DNA of 64,000 bases from Bacteroides stercorirosoris (GCF_900142015.1 NZ_FQZN01000013.1:62001-126000); one strand, 5' to 3'. Counted from the stretch's first letter, positions 56,138 through 64,000 are shown. The notes: generated by a model from the sequence alone, not told the origin. Translations and numbers: made by a program.

Positions 56138-58455
56138 TGGAGCGGTCAGGAAATTTCTATAAGGCAATACGGTTGGGATATATACTTATCTCCATTCTTA
56201 TCGGATGTATGGCATATAATAGCCTCTATGAATGGCAGGAGATAGAAGCATTAGAACTTGGCAATAAAAAAATAGACGAGCTCCGAAAAGAAATAAACAA
56301 TATCAATATTCAAATGATAAAATTTTCTCTATTGGGTGAAACAATACTGGAATGGAACGATAAAGATATCGAGCATTACCATGCACGGCGTATGGCAATG
56401 GACAGTATGCTCTGCCGTTTCAAGGCCACCTATCCAGCAGAGCGCATCGATAGTGTGCGCAGTCTTTTAGAGGATAAGGAACGACAGATGTTCCAGATAG
56501 TCCGGTTAATGGATGAACAACAATCTATTAACAAGAAGATAGCCAATCAAATTCCGGTTATTGTACAGAAAAGTGTGCAGGAACAGTCCAAAAAGCCAAA
56601 ACGAAAAGGTTTCTTAGGCATATTCGGCAAAAAAAAGGAAGTAACTCCAGCAGTATCAACCACTATCCTTCATTCGGTCAATAGAAACGTAATCAGCGAA
56701 CAGAAAGTGCAGGATCGCCAATTGTCGGAACAAGCCGACAGCCTTGCAGCTCGTAATGCAGAACTTAACAGACAACTGCAAGAATTGATTTGCCAAATAG
56801 AAGAAAAGGTACAAACCGAACTGCAAAGCCGGGAAAACGAAATAGTTGCCATGCGTGAAAAGTCATTTATGCAAGTAGGCGGTTTAATGGGATTCGTTCT
56901 TCTATTGTTGTTAATTTCCTACATCATCATACATCGTGATGCAAAAAGCATTAAACAATACAAGCACAAGACAACTGATTTGATAAGGCAACTGGAACAA
57001 TCCGTACAACGGAACGAGGCACTGATAACGTCAAGGAAGAAGGCGGTACATACTATCACCCATGAACTGCGCACACCGCTGACAGCAATAACAGGCTATG
57101 CCGGACTGATACGGAAAGAACAGTGTGAGGATAAGTCCGGGCAGTATATCCAAAACATACTGCAATCCTCCGACCGTATGCGGGATATGCTTAACACTTT
57201 GCTTGACTTCTTCCGCCTGGACAACGGCAAGGAACAGCCCCGTCTGTCACCCTGCCGGATTTCAGCAATCACGCACACACTTGAAACGGAGTTCATGCCT
57301 GTTGCCGTGAACAAAGGGCTGTCCTTGTCCGTGAAGACTGGACACGATGCCATTGTATTGACCGACAAAGAGCGAATAATACAAATCGGGAATAACCTGC
57401 TGTCAAACGCTGTCAAGTTCACAGAAGAAGGCGGTGTTTCTTTGATTACTGAATATGATAATGGAGTTCTGACACTGGTCGTTGAAGATACAGGTACAGG
57501 CATGACAGAAGAGGAACAGAAACAAGCGTTCGGTGCGTTTGAACGTCTATCAAATGCCGCCGCAAAGGAGGGTTTCGGGCTTGGGCTTGCCATAATGCGT
57601 AATATTGTGTCGATGCTTGGCGGAACAATCCGTTTAGACAGCAAGAAAGGGAAAGGCAGTCGTTTCACAGTTGAAATTTCTATGCAGGAAGCTGAAGAAC
57701 AGCTTGGATATACAAGCAATACACCTGTTTATCATAACAATAAATTCCATGATGTTGTCGCCATTGACAATGATGAGGTATTACTTCTGATGCTGAAAGA
57801 GATGTATTCCCAAGAAGGAATACACTGCGACACTTGCACCGATGCTGCGGCACTGATGGAAATGATACGCCAGAAAGAATACAGCCTGTTGCTGACAGAC
57901 TTGAATATGCCCGATATAAACGGTTTCGAATTGCTGGAACTGTTGCGTTCGTCCAACGTGGGCAATTCACCAACAATCCCGGTGGTTGTGGCAACCGCTT
58001 CGGGCAGTTGTAACAAAGGGGAACTATTGGCAAAAGGCTTTGCCGGATGCCTGTTCAAACCGTTCTCCATATCGGAACTGATGGAGGTTTCCGACAGGTG
58101 TGCCATAAAAGCGACACCGGACGGGAAACCGGACTTTTCCGCCTTATTGTCCTATGGCAATGAAGCCGTCATGCTGGAAAAGTTGATAACTGAAACAGAA
58201 AAGGAAATGCAGGCGGTACGGGATGCAGCAAAAGAAAAAGACCTGCAAAAGCTGGATTCCCTGATCCACCACCTGCGCAGTTCGTGGGAGGTGCTCCGTG
58301 CCGACCAACCGCTGAATGTACTTTACGGATTGCTTCGTGGCGATGCTCTCCCGGATGGTGAAGCGTTAAGCCATGCCGTGACTGCCGTGCTGGATAAGGG
58401 AGTGGAAATAATACGGTTGGCAGAAGAGGAAAGGAGAAAATACGAAGATGAATAA
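56137..58455 (+). CDS. rteA: RteA, hybrid sensor histidine kinase
   Basis: This 772-residue membrane sensor of the CTnDOT regulatory system has a first membrane helix near residues 12-26 and a second near 248-266 (LMGFVLLLLLISYIIIHRD). An extracytoplasmic coiled part lies between. The dimerisation/phospho-acceptor site is His309 in HTITHELRTPLTAI. The ATPase domain has NNLLSNAVKFTEEGG and GFGLGLAIMRN. A receiver domain has Asp588 in LLLTDLNMPDING, and the C-terminal helices look like a phosphotransfer domain with HHLRSSWEVL. RteA is thought to phosphorylate RteB. It overlaps tetQ by one base and rteB by 8 bp. Confidence 0.94.
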   Translation: MERSGNFYKAIRLGYILISILIGCMAYNSLYEWQEIEALELGNKKIDELRKEINNINIQMIKFSLLGETILEWNDKDIEHYHARRMAMDSMLCRFKATYPAERIDSVRSLLEDKERQMFQIVRLMDEQQSINKKIANQIPVIVQKSVQEQSKKPKRKGFLGIFGKKKEVTPAVSTTILHSVNRNVISEQKVQDRQLSEQADSLAARNAELNRQLQELICQIEEKVQTELQSRENEIVAMREKSFMQVGGLMGFVLLLLLISYIIIHRDAKSIKQYKHKTTDLIRQLEQSVQRNEALITSRKKAVHTITHELRTPLTAITGYAGLIRKEQCEDKSGQYIQNILQSSDRMRDMLNTLLDFFRLDNGKEQPRLSPCRISAITHTLETEFMPVAVNKGLSLSVKTGHDAIVLTDKERIIQIGNNLLSNAVKFTEEGGVSLITEYDNGVLTLVVEDTGTGMTEEEQKQAFGAFERLSNAAAKEGFGLGLAIMRNIVSMLGGTIRLDSKKGKGSRFTVEISMQEAEEQLGYTSNTPVYHNNKFHDVVAIDNDEVLLLMLKEMYSQEGIHCDTCTDAAALMEMIRQKEYSLLLTDLNMPDINGFELLELLRSSNVGNSPTIPVVVATASGSCNKGELLAKGFAGCLFKPFSISELMEVSDRCAIKATPDGKPDFSALLSYGNEAVMLEKLITETEKEMQAVRDAAKEKDLQKLDSLIHHLRSSWEVLRADQPLNVLYGLLRGDALPDGEALSHAVTAVLDKGVEIIRLAEEERRKYEDE

Positions 58456-59770
58456 GACAAAAATAATTGTGGTGGAAGACAACATCGTGTATTGCGAATA
58501 TGTCTGCAATATGCTGTCACGGGAGGGCTACCGCAATATGAAGGCTTACCACCTCTCAACCGCGAAGAAACATCTGCAACAGGCAACAGATAATGATATC
58601 GTGGTTGCCGACCTGCGTCTGCCTGACGGCAGTGGCATAGACCTTTTGTGCTGGATGCGAAAGGAGGGAAAGATGCAGCCCTTCATCATTATGACCGACT
58701 ACGCCGAAGTTAATACCGCCGTGGAAAGCATGAAACTCGGCTCGATAGACTATATTCCCAAACAGCTTGTGGAGGATAAACTTGTCCCCCTGATCCGTTC
58801 CATACTGAAAGAACGTCAGGCAGGACAACGCCGTATGCCTATATTCGCCCGTGAAGGTTCCGCCTTTCAGAAAATCATGCACCGCATAAGGCTGGTAGCC
58901 GCCACCGATATGAGCGTGATGATATTTGGTGAGAACGGCACGGGCAAGGAGCATATTGCCCACCTGTTGCATGACAAGAGCAAACGTGCAGGCAAGCCAT
59001 TTGTGGCGGTGGACTGCGGTTCACTCTCCAAAGAGCTTGCACCGTCGGCTTTCTTCGGACACGTCAAAGGTGCATTTACAGGTGCGGACAATGCCAAGAA
59101 AGGATATTTCCATGAGGCGGAAGGCGGCACGTTGTTTCTGGACGAGGTAGGAAACCTCGCGTTGGAAACCCAACAGATGTTGCTCCGTGCCATACAGGAG
59201 AGGCGGTATCGCCCGGTCGGAGACAAGGCAGACCGGAATTTCAATGTCCGCATCATCGCTGCTACCAATGAAGATTTGGAGGTATCGGTGAATGAAAAGC
59301 GTTTTCGGCAGGATCTTCTGTACCGCCTGCACGACTTCGGGATAACCGTTCCTCCGTTGCGTGACTGTCAAGAAGACATTATGCCGCTGGCAGAGTTCTT
59401 CCGTGATATGGCAAACAGAGAGCTGGAGTGTAGCGTGAGCGGGTTCAGTTCCGAAGCACGTAAAGCGTTGCTGACACACGCATGGCCGGGCAACGTGCGG
59501 GAACTTCGGCAGAAAGTTATGGGTGCTGTATTGCAGGCGCAGGAAGGTGTTGTCATGAAAGAGCATCTGGAACTTGCCGTGACGAAACCGACCTCTACTG
59601 TCAGCTTCGCCTTGCGCAATGACGCGGAGGATAAGGAGCGGATATTGCGTGCGTTGAAACAGGCAAACGGCAACCGGAGTGTCGCCGCAGAACTGCTCGG
59701 CATAGGCAGGACAACACTATACAGCAAACTTGAAGAGTATGGACTTAAATATAAATTCAAGCAATCATAG
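58448..59770 (+). CDS. rteB: RteB, sigma-54-type response regulator
   Basis: This 440-residue activator has a receiver domain with Asp55 in VVADLRLPDGSGIDLL. The AAA+ domain follows: Walker A GENGTGKEH (Lys167), the GAFTGADN motif, GGTLFLDEVGNL and R-finger region (DLLYRLHDFGI). A Fis-type HTH is at the end (NGNRSVAAELLGIGRTTLYS). In CTnDOT RteB activates transcription of rteC. The starts and stops overlap with rteA, so the two are co-expressed. A possible promoter for the next unit lies 23 bp after its stop. Confidence 0.95.
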   Translation: MNKTKIIVVEDNIVYCEYVCNMLSREGYRNMKAYHLSTAKKHLQQATDNDIVVADLRLPDGSGIDLLCWMRKEGKMQPFIIMTDYAEVNTAVESMKLGSIDYIPKQLVEDKLVPLIRSILKERQAGQRRMPIFAREGSAFQKIMHRIRLVAATDMSVMIFGENGTGKEHIAHLLHDKSKRAGKPFVAVDCGSLSKELAPSAFFGHVKGAFTGADNAKKGYFHEAEGGTLFLDEVGNLALETQQMLLRAIQERRYRPVGDKADRNFNVRIIAATNEDLEVSVNEKRFRQDLLYRLHDFGITVPPLRDCQEDIMPLAEFFRDMANRELECSVSGFSSEARKALLTHAWPGNVRELRQKVMGAVLQAQEGVVMKEHLELAVTKPTSTVSFALRNDAEDKERILRALKQANGNRSVAAELLGIGRTTLYSKLEEYGLKYKFKQS

Positions 59771-59792
59771 CCCGTAATTCACTGAATTTGGC

Positions 59793-59800
59793 TATCTTTG
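59793..59800 (+). promoter_or_regulatory. -7 element upstream of the structured RNA
   Basis: TATCTTTG, followed by C, matches the Bacteroides -7 consensus. No TTTG is present 19-21 bp upstream, so it may need an activator; RteB is a natural candidate but this is speculative. Transcription would start near 59806. Confidence 0.5.
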
Positions 59801-59805
59801 CATAA

Positions 59806-60022
59806 CATTTGAGAAAAACGGCGATTGGCAGGAGCTTTTCGCCGCCAACATATAGGATAAGACCGCAAGGCGTTTCAAGCGAAAATCTGGTAAATTGGAA
59901 CTACGGAGACGATTGCGTGATGCTTATGCTATGCTTACGCATAGCGTGCATTCACGTACTCTCCGTAAAGGCTTTACCAGAGCCATCGCTTGAAGGTAGT
60001 GTGAATTGCACGCTACTTTTTT
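59806..60022 (+). ncRNA. Highly structured RNA or leader with terminal terminator between rteB and the DHFR-like gene
   Basis: Colinear helices build one long hairpin: 59874-59882 with 59986-59994 (9 bp), 59886-59894 with 59973-59981 (9 bp), 59902-59909 with 59960-59967 (8 bp), 59916-59923 with 59948-59956 (8 bp, 1-nt bulge), and 59928-59934 with 59939-59945 (7 bp, TTAC loop). An upstream hairpin pairs CGGCGA with TCGCCG (about 59819-59844). A terminator follows at 59996-60022. The unit would give a discrete RNA of about 215 nt, or act as an attenuating leader for the gene at 60050. No coding frame explains the pairing. Confidence 0.65.
59996..60022 (+). terminator. Terminator at the end of the structured RNA
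   Basis: GTAGTGTG (59996-60003) pairs with CACGCTAC (60009-60016), one G-U, loop of 5, followed by six T residues. It lies only 27 bp upstream of the next start codon, a classic attenuator place. Confidence 0.85.
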
Positions 60023-60049
60023 ACCCTTGCCTAACGAAAGGAAACGATT

Positions 60050-60472
60050 ATGGGTAAAGTTCAGATTCTCGCCGTACTGACGATGGACGGATGTCTTTCT
60101 TCAGAGTTATATGATAAAGCACATCAGGATTTGTGCCTTGACCGTTGCGGTCTTGATGAAATCAGGAAGAAAGCCTTTTACCGTGTGACACCGGACTATT
60201 CCATTTCAATGCTGCACGAATGGAGAAAAGACTGCACAAACATCCGTTACCTCGCGGAAGCCACACCGGACACGGCAGACTATATAAACGGACTGCTGCG
60301 GATGCACGCTGTGGATGAAATCATACTATACACCGTTCCTTTCATATCCGGAAGCGGACGACATTTTTTTAAGTCGGCTCTGCCAGAGCAACACTGGACG
60401 CTTTCCTCTTTGAAAAGCTATCCCAACGGTGTATGTCGCATTATCTATATCCTTGATAAAAAAGCAAGATAG
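60050..60472 (+). CDS. Dihydrofolate-reductase-like (RibD C-terminal family) protein
   Basis: The protein has 140 residues. VQILAVLTMDGCLSSELY resembles the front of RibD-C/DHFR-like reductases and DEIILYTVPFISGSGRHFF their back strand pair. The usual length of this family is about 170-190, so it is shortened in the middle, and key NADPH residues are not clearly seen. A role in folate or flavin metabolism is therefore uncertain. It is placed between rteB and rteC in this type of element. Its start is preceded by AAAGGAAA and by the structured RNA with terminator. Confidence 0.7.
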   Translation: MGKVQILAVLTMDGCLSSELYDKAHQDLCLDRCGLDEIRKKAFYRVTPDYSISMLHEWRKDCTNIRYLAEATPDTADYINGLLRMHAVDEIILYTVPFISGSGRHFFKSALPEQHWTLSSLKSYPNGVCRIIYILDKKAR

Positions 60473-60492
60473 CCAAAATGTGCGGCAAGCAT

Positions 60493-60523
60493 ACATTTCT
60501 ATTTTCAGGAATAGAATAAATGT
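60493..60523. promoter_or_regulatory. Imperfect dyad in the rteC upstream region
   Basis: ACATTT with CTATT (60493-60503) pairs with AATAG and AAATGT (60510-60514, 60518-60523), leaving a 3-nt bulge. Its place upstream of rteC makes it a possible RteB binding or RNA structure site. Confidence 0.3.
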
Positions 60524-60592
60524 TCCGATTACAAACAATTTAAGTCGGAGATAATTTGTCCTTGTGAAAAAATACTGAATTTTATACCTCTG

Positions 60593-60634
60593 AAATCCAG
60601 CACTTTGTAAAATTGAGTGTTGGATTTTTTATTT
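60593..60634 (+). terminator. Terminator between the DHFR-like gene and rteC
   Basis: AAATCCAGCACT (60593-60604) pairs with AGTGTTGGATTT (60616-60627), one G-U, over an 11-nt loop, followed by a T-rich tail. rteC would need its own promoter in the remaining 75 bp or antitermination. Confidence 0.88.
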
Positions 60635-60710
60635 TCTGCCGCGTTTTTTGCCAATTATATTCATGTGCGCACGCAGAAAACAAAGTGTAATTTTCAAAAT
60701 TGACAGAACC

Positions 60711-61316
60711 ATGAATTATTTCTTGCTGGCGGAAACCGACTTTTTCCGCCTGATAAACGAAGCCGGCGACTGCAATATGGAAACGGCATACACGGCTTTC
60801 GCCACCCAAGTGATCGAACTGTGCAACGGCGGCATGGACATGAACCTTACCGTCATCGCGCTTGCCTACATCGAAATCGAGTTGCAGCACCATCCCGTAC
60901 GTAATCTGTCAGAAGAAAAAAGAGAGATTGCCGCCTACGTCAGCAAGGCTCTGTCTTTCGTAAGAAAGATGCAGAAATTCCTTGCCACGCCCCAAGTGCC
61001 ACCACTAATATCCGCCAACAACGCAACAGAAACCACCGCCAGCCTTCTTCAATGGACGGGCAATGCCATCGACCTCGTGGAACTTATCTACGGCATAGAC
61101 GTGATGGGCTGCATCAACAACGGCAATATGCCGCTCAAACAGCTCGCCCCACTTCTCTATAAGATATTCGGGGTTGATTCTAAAGACTGCTACCGCTTCT
61201 ACACTGATATCAAACGCCGGAAGAACGAAAGCCGCACCTATTTCATTGACAGGATGCAGGAAAAACTGAACGAGAGAATGTTGCGTGATGAGGAGTTGGA
61301 GCGGATGAGAAAATAA
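60711..61316 (+). CDS. rteC: RteC regulator of excision
   Basis: The protein has 201 residues. It starts MNYFLLAETDFFRLINEAGD and ends with the RteC-type segment PLLYKIFGVDSKDCYRFYTD followed by RRKNESRTYFIDRMQEKLNE. In CTnDOT RteC binds upstream of the excision operon promoter and activates it. Position after rteA-rteB agrees. It is followed by a strong terminator. The start at 60711 is the first ATG with family-like sequence. It is slightly shorter than the described CTnDOT protein. Confidence 0.85.
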   Translation: MNYFLLAETDFFRLINEAGDCNMETAYTAFATQVIELCNGGMDMNLTVIALAYIEIELQHHPVRNLSEEKREIAAYVSKALSFVRKMQKFLATPQVPPLISANNATETTASLLQWTGNAIDLVELIYGIDVMGCINNGNMPLKQLAPLLYKIFGVDSKDCYRFYTDIKRRKNESRTYFIDRMQEKLNERMLRDEELERMRK

Positions 61317-61338
61317 AAAAATATCCATTACATATGAG

Positions 61339-61374
61339 AAGACAGGAATACTCGTATCCTGTCTTTTTATTTTC
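61339..61374 (+). terminator. Terminator of rteC
   Basis: AAGACAGGA (61339-61347) pairs with TCCTGTCTT (61357-61365) over a 9-nt loop, followed by a T-rich tail. Confidence 0.9.
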
Positions 61375-61529
61375 ATTTAATTATATATTAATTAGCACAA
61401 TATATGTGAGTTTTTCATTCCTATAAGGACAAATTTCAGAAACGTATGTCTGGTAAATTATTGAGTCATCATAGTATGAACATATATCATTACTAAAAAC
61501 AATGAAACAACTTCCATAAGATTGTGGTT

Positions 61530-61582
61530 GTAAAAATCGCCATTTAATAGCCCGTTTTTTTTGTAAAATTCGCCAATTAAAA
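61530..61582 (+). repeat. Two 20-bp direct repeats upstream of the ATPase gene
   Basis: GTAAAAATCGCCATTTAATA (61530-61549) and GTAAAATTCGCCAATTAAAA (61563-61582) agree at about 17 of 20 positions and start 33 bp apart, close to three helical turns. The second overlaps the -33 region, so binding there would block transcription. Confidence 0.65.
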
Positions 61583-61599
61583 AAATATGATTATCTTTG
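61569..61599 (+). promoter_or_regulatory. Promoter of the AAA-KAP pair
   Basis: TTCG (61569-61572, one base off TTTG), 19-bp spacer and TATCTTTG (61592-61599) fit the Bacteroides promoter; the ATG lies 19 bp downstream. Confidence 0.7.
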
Positions 61600-61617
61600 C
61601 ATTATATTTTATAAGGT

Positions 61618-62748
61618 ATGGAAACAGTAAATAGAATACTTCAAGAGAAGATTACAGCACGAATCGCGCCCAATAAAGCAGTACTGATTTTTGGTGCTCG
61701 CCGTGTTGGTAAAACGGTAATGATGCGTAAAATTGTGGACAACTATTCAGGTAGGACGATGATGCTCAACGGCGAAGACTACGACACATTAGCACTATTG
61801 GAGAATCGCTCAATAGCCAATTATCGGCATTTATTGGATGGTATTGATTTGCTGGCTATTGATGAGGCACAGAACATACCACAAATCGGTAGTATTCTGA
61901 AGTTGATAGTTGATGAAATACCGGGAATAAGTGTCTTGGCAAGTGGTTCTTCGTCATTCGATTTGCTGAATAAGACTGGTGAACCGTTGGTCGGCCGCAG
62001 TACGCAATTTCTCCTTACACCATTCTCGCAACGGGAAATCGCACAGACGGAAACGGCACTTGAAACCCGCCAGAACCTCGAAGCGCGCTTGATTTACGGT
62101 TCCTATCCCGAAGTAGTAATGATGGAGAACTATGAACGTAAAACAGACTACCTACGTGATATTGTCGGTGCATACCTGCTTAAAGATATCTTAGCAATTG
62201 ACGGCTTAAAAAATTCGAGCAAGATGCGCGATCTACTGCGATTGATAGCTTTTCAGTTGGGCAGCGAAGTTTCTTACGAAGAGTTAGGTAAACAACTCGG
62301 CATGAGCAAGACGACCGTTGAAAAATACCTCGACCTATTGGAAAAGGTCTTCGTTATCTATCGTCTGGGGGCTTATTCGCGTAACCTACGCAAGGAGGTT
62401 ACAAAAGCTGGCAAGTGGTACTTCTACGACAACGGCATTCGCAATGCCATTATCGGGGCTTTCTCACCGCTGGCCATTCGGCAGGATGTCGGTGCGCTGT
62501 GGGAGAACTACATCATCGGAGAGCGGCGCAAAGCGAACTTCAATGAGGGACTGCACAGGGAGTTCTATTTCTGGCGCACCTACGACAAACAGGAAATCGA
62601 CCTGATTGAGGAGAGTGCCGACAGTCTTACCGCCTTGGAGTTCAAGTGGGGAAATAAAATGCCGGCCGCACCGAAAGCCTTCCAAGAAGCCTATCCCTAT
62701 GCCGAGTTTCATGTGGTAAATCGGGAGAATTATTTGGAGTTCGTATAA
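61618..62748 (+). CDS. AAA ATPase with DUF4143 C-terminal domain
   Basis: The protein has 376 residues. The AAA_14 domain has Walker A GARRVGKT (residues 26-33), Walker B LLAIDEAQ (78-85) and a sensor SGSSSFDL. The middle HTH-like part (EELGKQLGMSKTTVEKYLDL) leads to a DUF4143 nuclease-like end with REFYFWRTYDKQEIDLIEE and ALEFKWG, which carries the E/D-x-K type pattern of PD-(D/E)XK proteins. Such ATPases are abundant in Bacteroidales; their function is unknown. Here it lies 16 bp before a KAP NTPase gene on the same strand and may form a two-gene unit. Confidence 0.87.
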   Translation: METVNRILQEKITARIAPNKAVLIFGARRVGKTVMMRKIVDNYSGRTMMLNGEDYDTLALLENRSIANYRHLLDGIDLLAIDEAQNIPQIGSILKLIVDEIPGISVLASGSSSFDLLNKTGEPLVGRSTQFLLTPFSQREIAQTETALETRQNLEARLIYGSYPEVVMMENYERKTDYLRDIVGAYLLKDILAIDGLKNSSKMRDLLRLIAFQLGSEVSYEELGKQLGMSKTTVEKYLDLLEKVFVIYRLGAYSRNLRKEVTKAGKWYFYDNGIRNAIIGAFSPLAIRQDVGALWENYIIGERRKANFNEGLHREFYFWRTYDKQEIDLIEESADSLTALEFKWGNKMPAAPKAFQEAYPYAEFHVVNRENYLEFV

Positions 62749-62764
62749 TCAATAAATTACGTAT

Positions 62765-64000
62765 ATGGAAACAAAACTACAATCCAAACAGCAATATCCG
62801 CGGTTTATCCAAAATAAACCGTGTGGTATTGACAAATTCGATGGAGGTTCGCAAGAAAGGTTGGCAAAAACTATTGCTCGCCATTTTTGTCAGAATGATT
62901 CATTGGATGAGGAATGTACTTTACCTCGAATTATCGGCATCGAAGGTATTTGGGGATCTGGAAAATCCAACGTGGTTAAAATGTTGGAACGTGAATTATC
63001 AGACGACTATTACTTTTTTGAGTATGACGCATGGGGACATCAAGAGGACTTGCAACGCCGCTCTATATTGGAATTGCTTACAAGCAAACTTATTGATGAT
63101 GGTATCCTATCTGGAAATGCAACAATAAAAGTCAAAGGTGGAGGTACGAAAACCGTATCATGGTCTGAAAAGCTGAAATATTTATTAGCCCGTAAAACGG
63201 AGACCGTAACCGAAAAATATCCCCTTATCAGTAATGGTATGGTTGCGGCATTTTTGGTTGCAGTTTTAACTCCGATATTTACATTTATTGCGTATGCAGT
63301 AAAACCTACACCCACAACATGGTGGTTTTCTTTATTGTCTATTATCATAGCTGCACTGCCAGTTCTTATTGCATTGTGCGTTTGGAAATGGGCATATAGC
63401 AAAGATCATAAATATGGATGGAGTTATATGTTAGCTATTTATCAAGATAAAGTCGAAAAGGACGTTTGCTATGAGACTTTGAGCGAAGACGAACCAACGG
63501 TTTACGAGTTCAAAACATGGATGCAAGACATTTCTGATTTTATCAAGGAAAAAGGACAACGTAAATTAGTCCTTGTTTTTGACAACATGGATCGTCTCCC
63601 CGCTGAAAAAGTAAAAGAATTATGGTCTTCTATCCATACGTTCTTCGCCGATAGCGGTTTTGAAAATGTTTGGGCTGTTATTCCTTTCGATGAAACACAT
63701 TTAGCTTGTGCATTCGGAGATGAGACCGACGAACAAACGAAACAACTGACCAAGTATTTTATCAATAAAACTTTCCCTATTGTTTATCGTGTTGCTCCTC
63801 CTGTTATTACCGACTATCGAAGTATATTCAACAAACTGTTTGTTGAAGCATTTGGAGAAACAGAAAATGAAGCGAAAGAAACTATAAATCGGATATTCAG
63901 ATTGGTAAATCCTAATGCCAATGTTAGGGAAATTATATCATATATCAATGAGATGGTCGCTCTTAAACAAGAGTGGTGTAACGAAATTTTGATGATAAAC
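62765..64000 (+). CDS. KAP-family P-loop NTPase with inserted membrane helices (partial, cut by window end)
   Basis: The frame is open from ATG 62765 to the last base, 412 codons. Walker A is GIWGSGKS (residues 61-68). Two membrane helices are inserted within the NTPase (about 157-179 and 186-208), the hallmark of the KAP family. Walker B is LVLVFDNMDRL (268-278), and AVIPFDETHL with REIISYINEM follow as in KAP proteins. It would be anchored at the inner membrane with the NTPase in the cytoplasm. KAP NTPases occur in phage-exclusion and conflict systems; the role here is inferred. The C-terminus is outside the window. Confidence 0.85.
   Translation, partial: METKLQSKQQYPRFIQNKPCGIDKFDGGSQERLAKTIARHFCQNDSLDEECTLPRIIGIEGIWGSGKSNVVKMLERELSDDYYFFEYDAWGHQEDLQRRSILELLTSKLIDDGILSGNATIKVKGGGTKTVSWSEKLKYLLARKTETVTEKYPLISNGMVAAFLVAVLTPIFTFIAYAVKPTPTTWWFSLLSIIIAALPVLIALCVWKWAYSKDHKYGWSYMLAIYQDKVEKDVCYETLSEDEPTVYEFKTWMQDISDFIKEKGQRKLVLVFDNMDRLPAEKVKELWSSIHTFFADSGFENVWAVIPFDETHLACAFGDETDEQTKQLTKYFINKTFPIVYRVAPPVITDYRSIFNKLFVEAFGETENEAKETINRIFRLVNPNANVREIISYINEMVALKQEWCNEILMIN

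Larger units (their letters stand above)
61317..61617. other. Intergenic region before the AAA-KAP cargo
   Basis: It holds the rteC terminator at 61339-61374, two 20-bp direct repeats and a promoter before the ATPase gene. No coding frame is evident. The base composition turns A+T-rich here, as if cargo begins. Confidence 0.65.

Noticed and set aside
59874..59994. Integron attC site
   Set aside because: The hairpin lacks the conserved GTTRRRY and RYYYAAC boxes at its base and no integron integrase is near; it looks more like RNA structure.

Overview
The window looks like a Bacteroides chromosome (order Bacteroidales) carrying the left part of an integrated CTnDOT/CTnERL-type conjugative transposon. 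Evidence for the host: SusC/SusD proteins, Bacteroides promoters (TTTG, about 19 bp, TAnnTTTG), Wzx/Wzy-type exopolysaccharide genes, and a LacI-controlled uronate pathway. Evidence for the element: an IntDOT-like integrase, an excision operon, and tetQ-rteA-rteB-rteC. The element genes from about 40.1 to 53.5 kb are visibly richer in G+C than the host genes, while tetQ and the 61.3-64 kb cargo are A+T-rich again.

Layout. 0-11 kb: housekeeping genes (lon end, tgt, an LptF/G-type permease, a cysteine-less thioredoxin-fold protein, serB), an orphan SusC/SusD pair and a DEAD-box RNA helicase. 10.7-24.9 kb, minus strand: a lipoprotein and a complete-looking exopolysaccharide operon read wza, wzz, wzy, wzx, two glycosyltransferases, radical SAM protein, glycosyltransferase, initiating sugar transferase, wzi, rfbC, ugd. 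Its Wzz lacks a kinase domain. 24.9-31.4 kb: an LTA-synthase-like sulfatase, an HU/SPOR protein, an FHA protein, a Lin1244/Lin1753-like protein whose 3' end lies in an array of short repeats, and an unknown zinc-ribbon membrane protein. 31.5-35.7 kb: uxaB and a LacI regulator diverging from uxaC. 35.8-39.3 kb: an isolated wza-wzc pair (Wzc with tyrosine kinase domain and Tyr-rich tail) behind a roughly 300-nt leader that can fold into two mutually exclusive structures. 39.4-39.8 kb: a small HAD-like phosphatase whose promoter holds the GTAnnTTTGC core used by CTnDOT-type integrases.

39.83 kb to the window end: the conjugative element. It has int, a RhuM-like gene, two minus-strand helix-turn-helix genes, then the excision operon (xis2c-like, xis2d-like, orf3-like, and exc, a topoisomerase III). 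A DUF1896 gene and a 1938-residue DNA methylase/helicase fusion follow behind a terminator nested in a 17-bp stem. Next come a MITE-like inverted repeat, a decayed IS30-type transposase end, tetQ with its three-residue leader peptide, rteA, rteB, a highly structured RNA ending in a terminator, a dihydrofolate-reductase-like gene and rteC. By established CTnDOT biology, tetracycline raises tetQ-rteA-rteB translation, RteB activates rteC, and RteC activates the excision operon. The window ends in cargo: an AAA/DUF4143 ATPase and a KAP-family P-loop NTPase cut by the window edge.

The best candidates for something undescribed are the structured RNA between rteB and rteC, the alternative-fold leader of the orphan wza-wzc operon, the nested stem before DUF1896, and the AAA-KAP cargo pair with its 20-bp direct repeats. 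No rRNA, tRNA or CRISPR array was seen.
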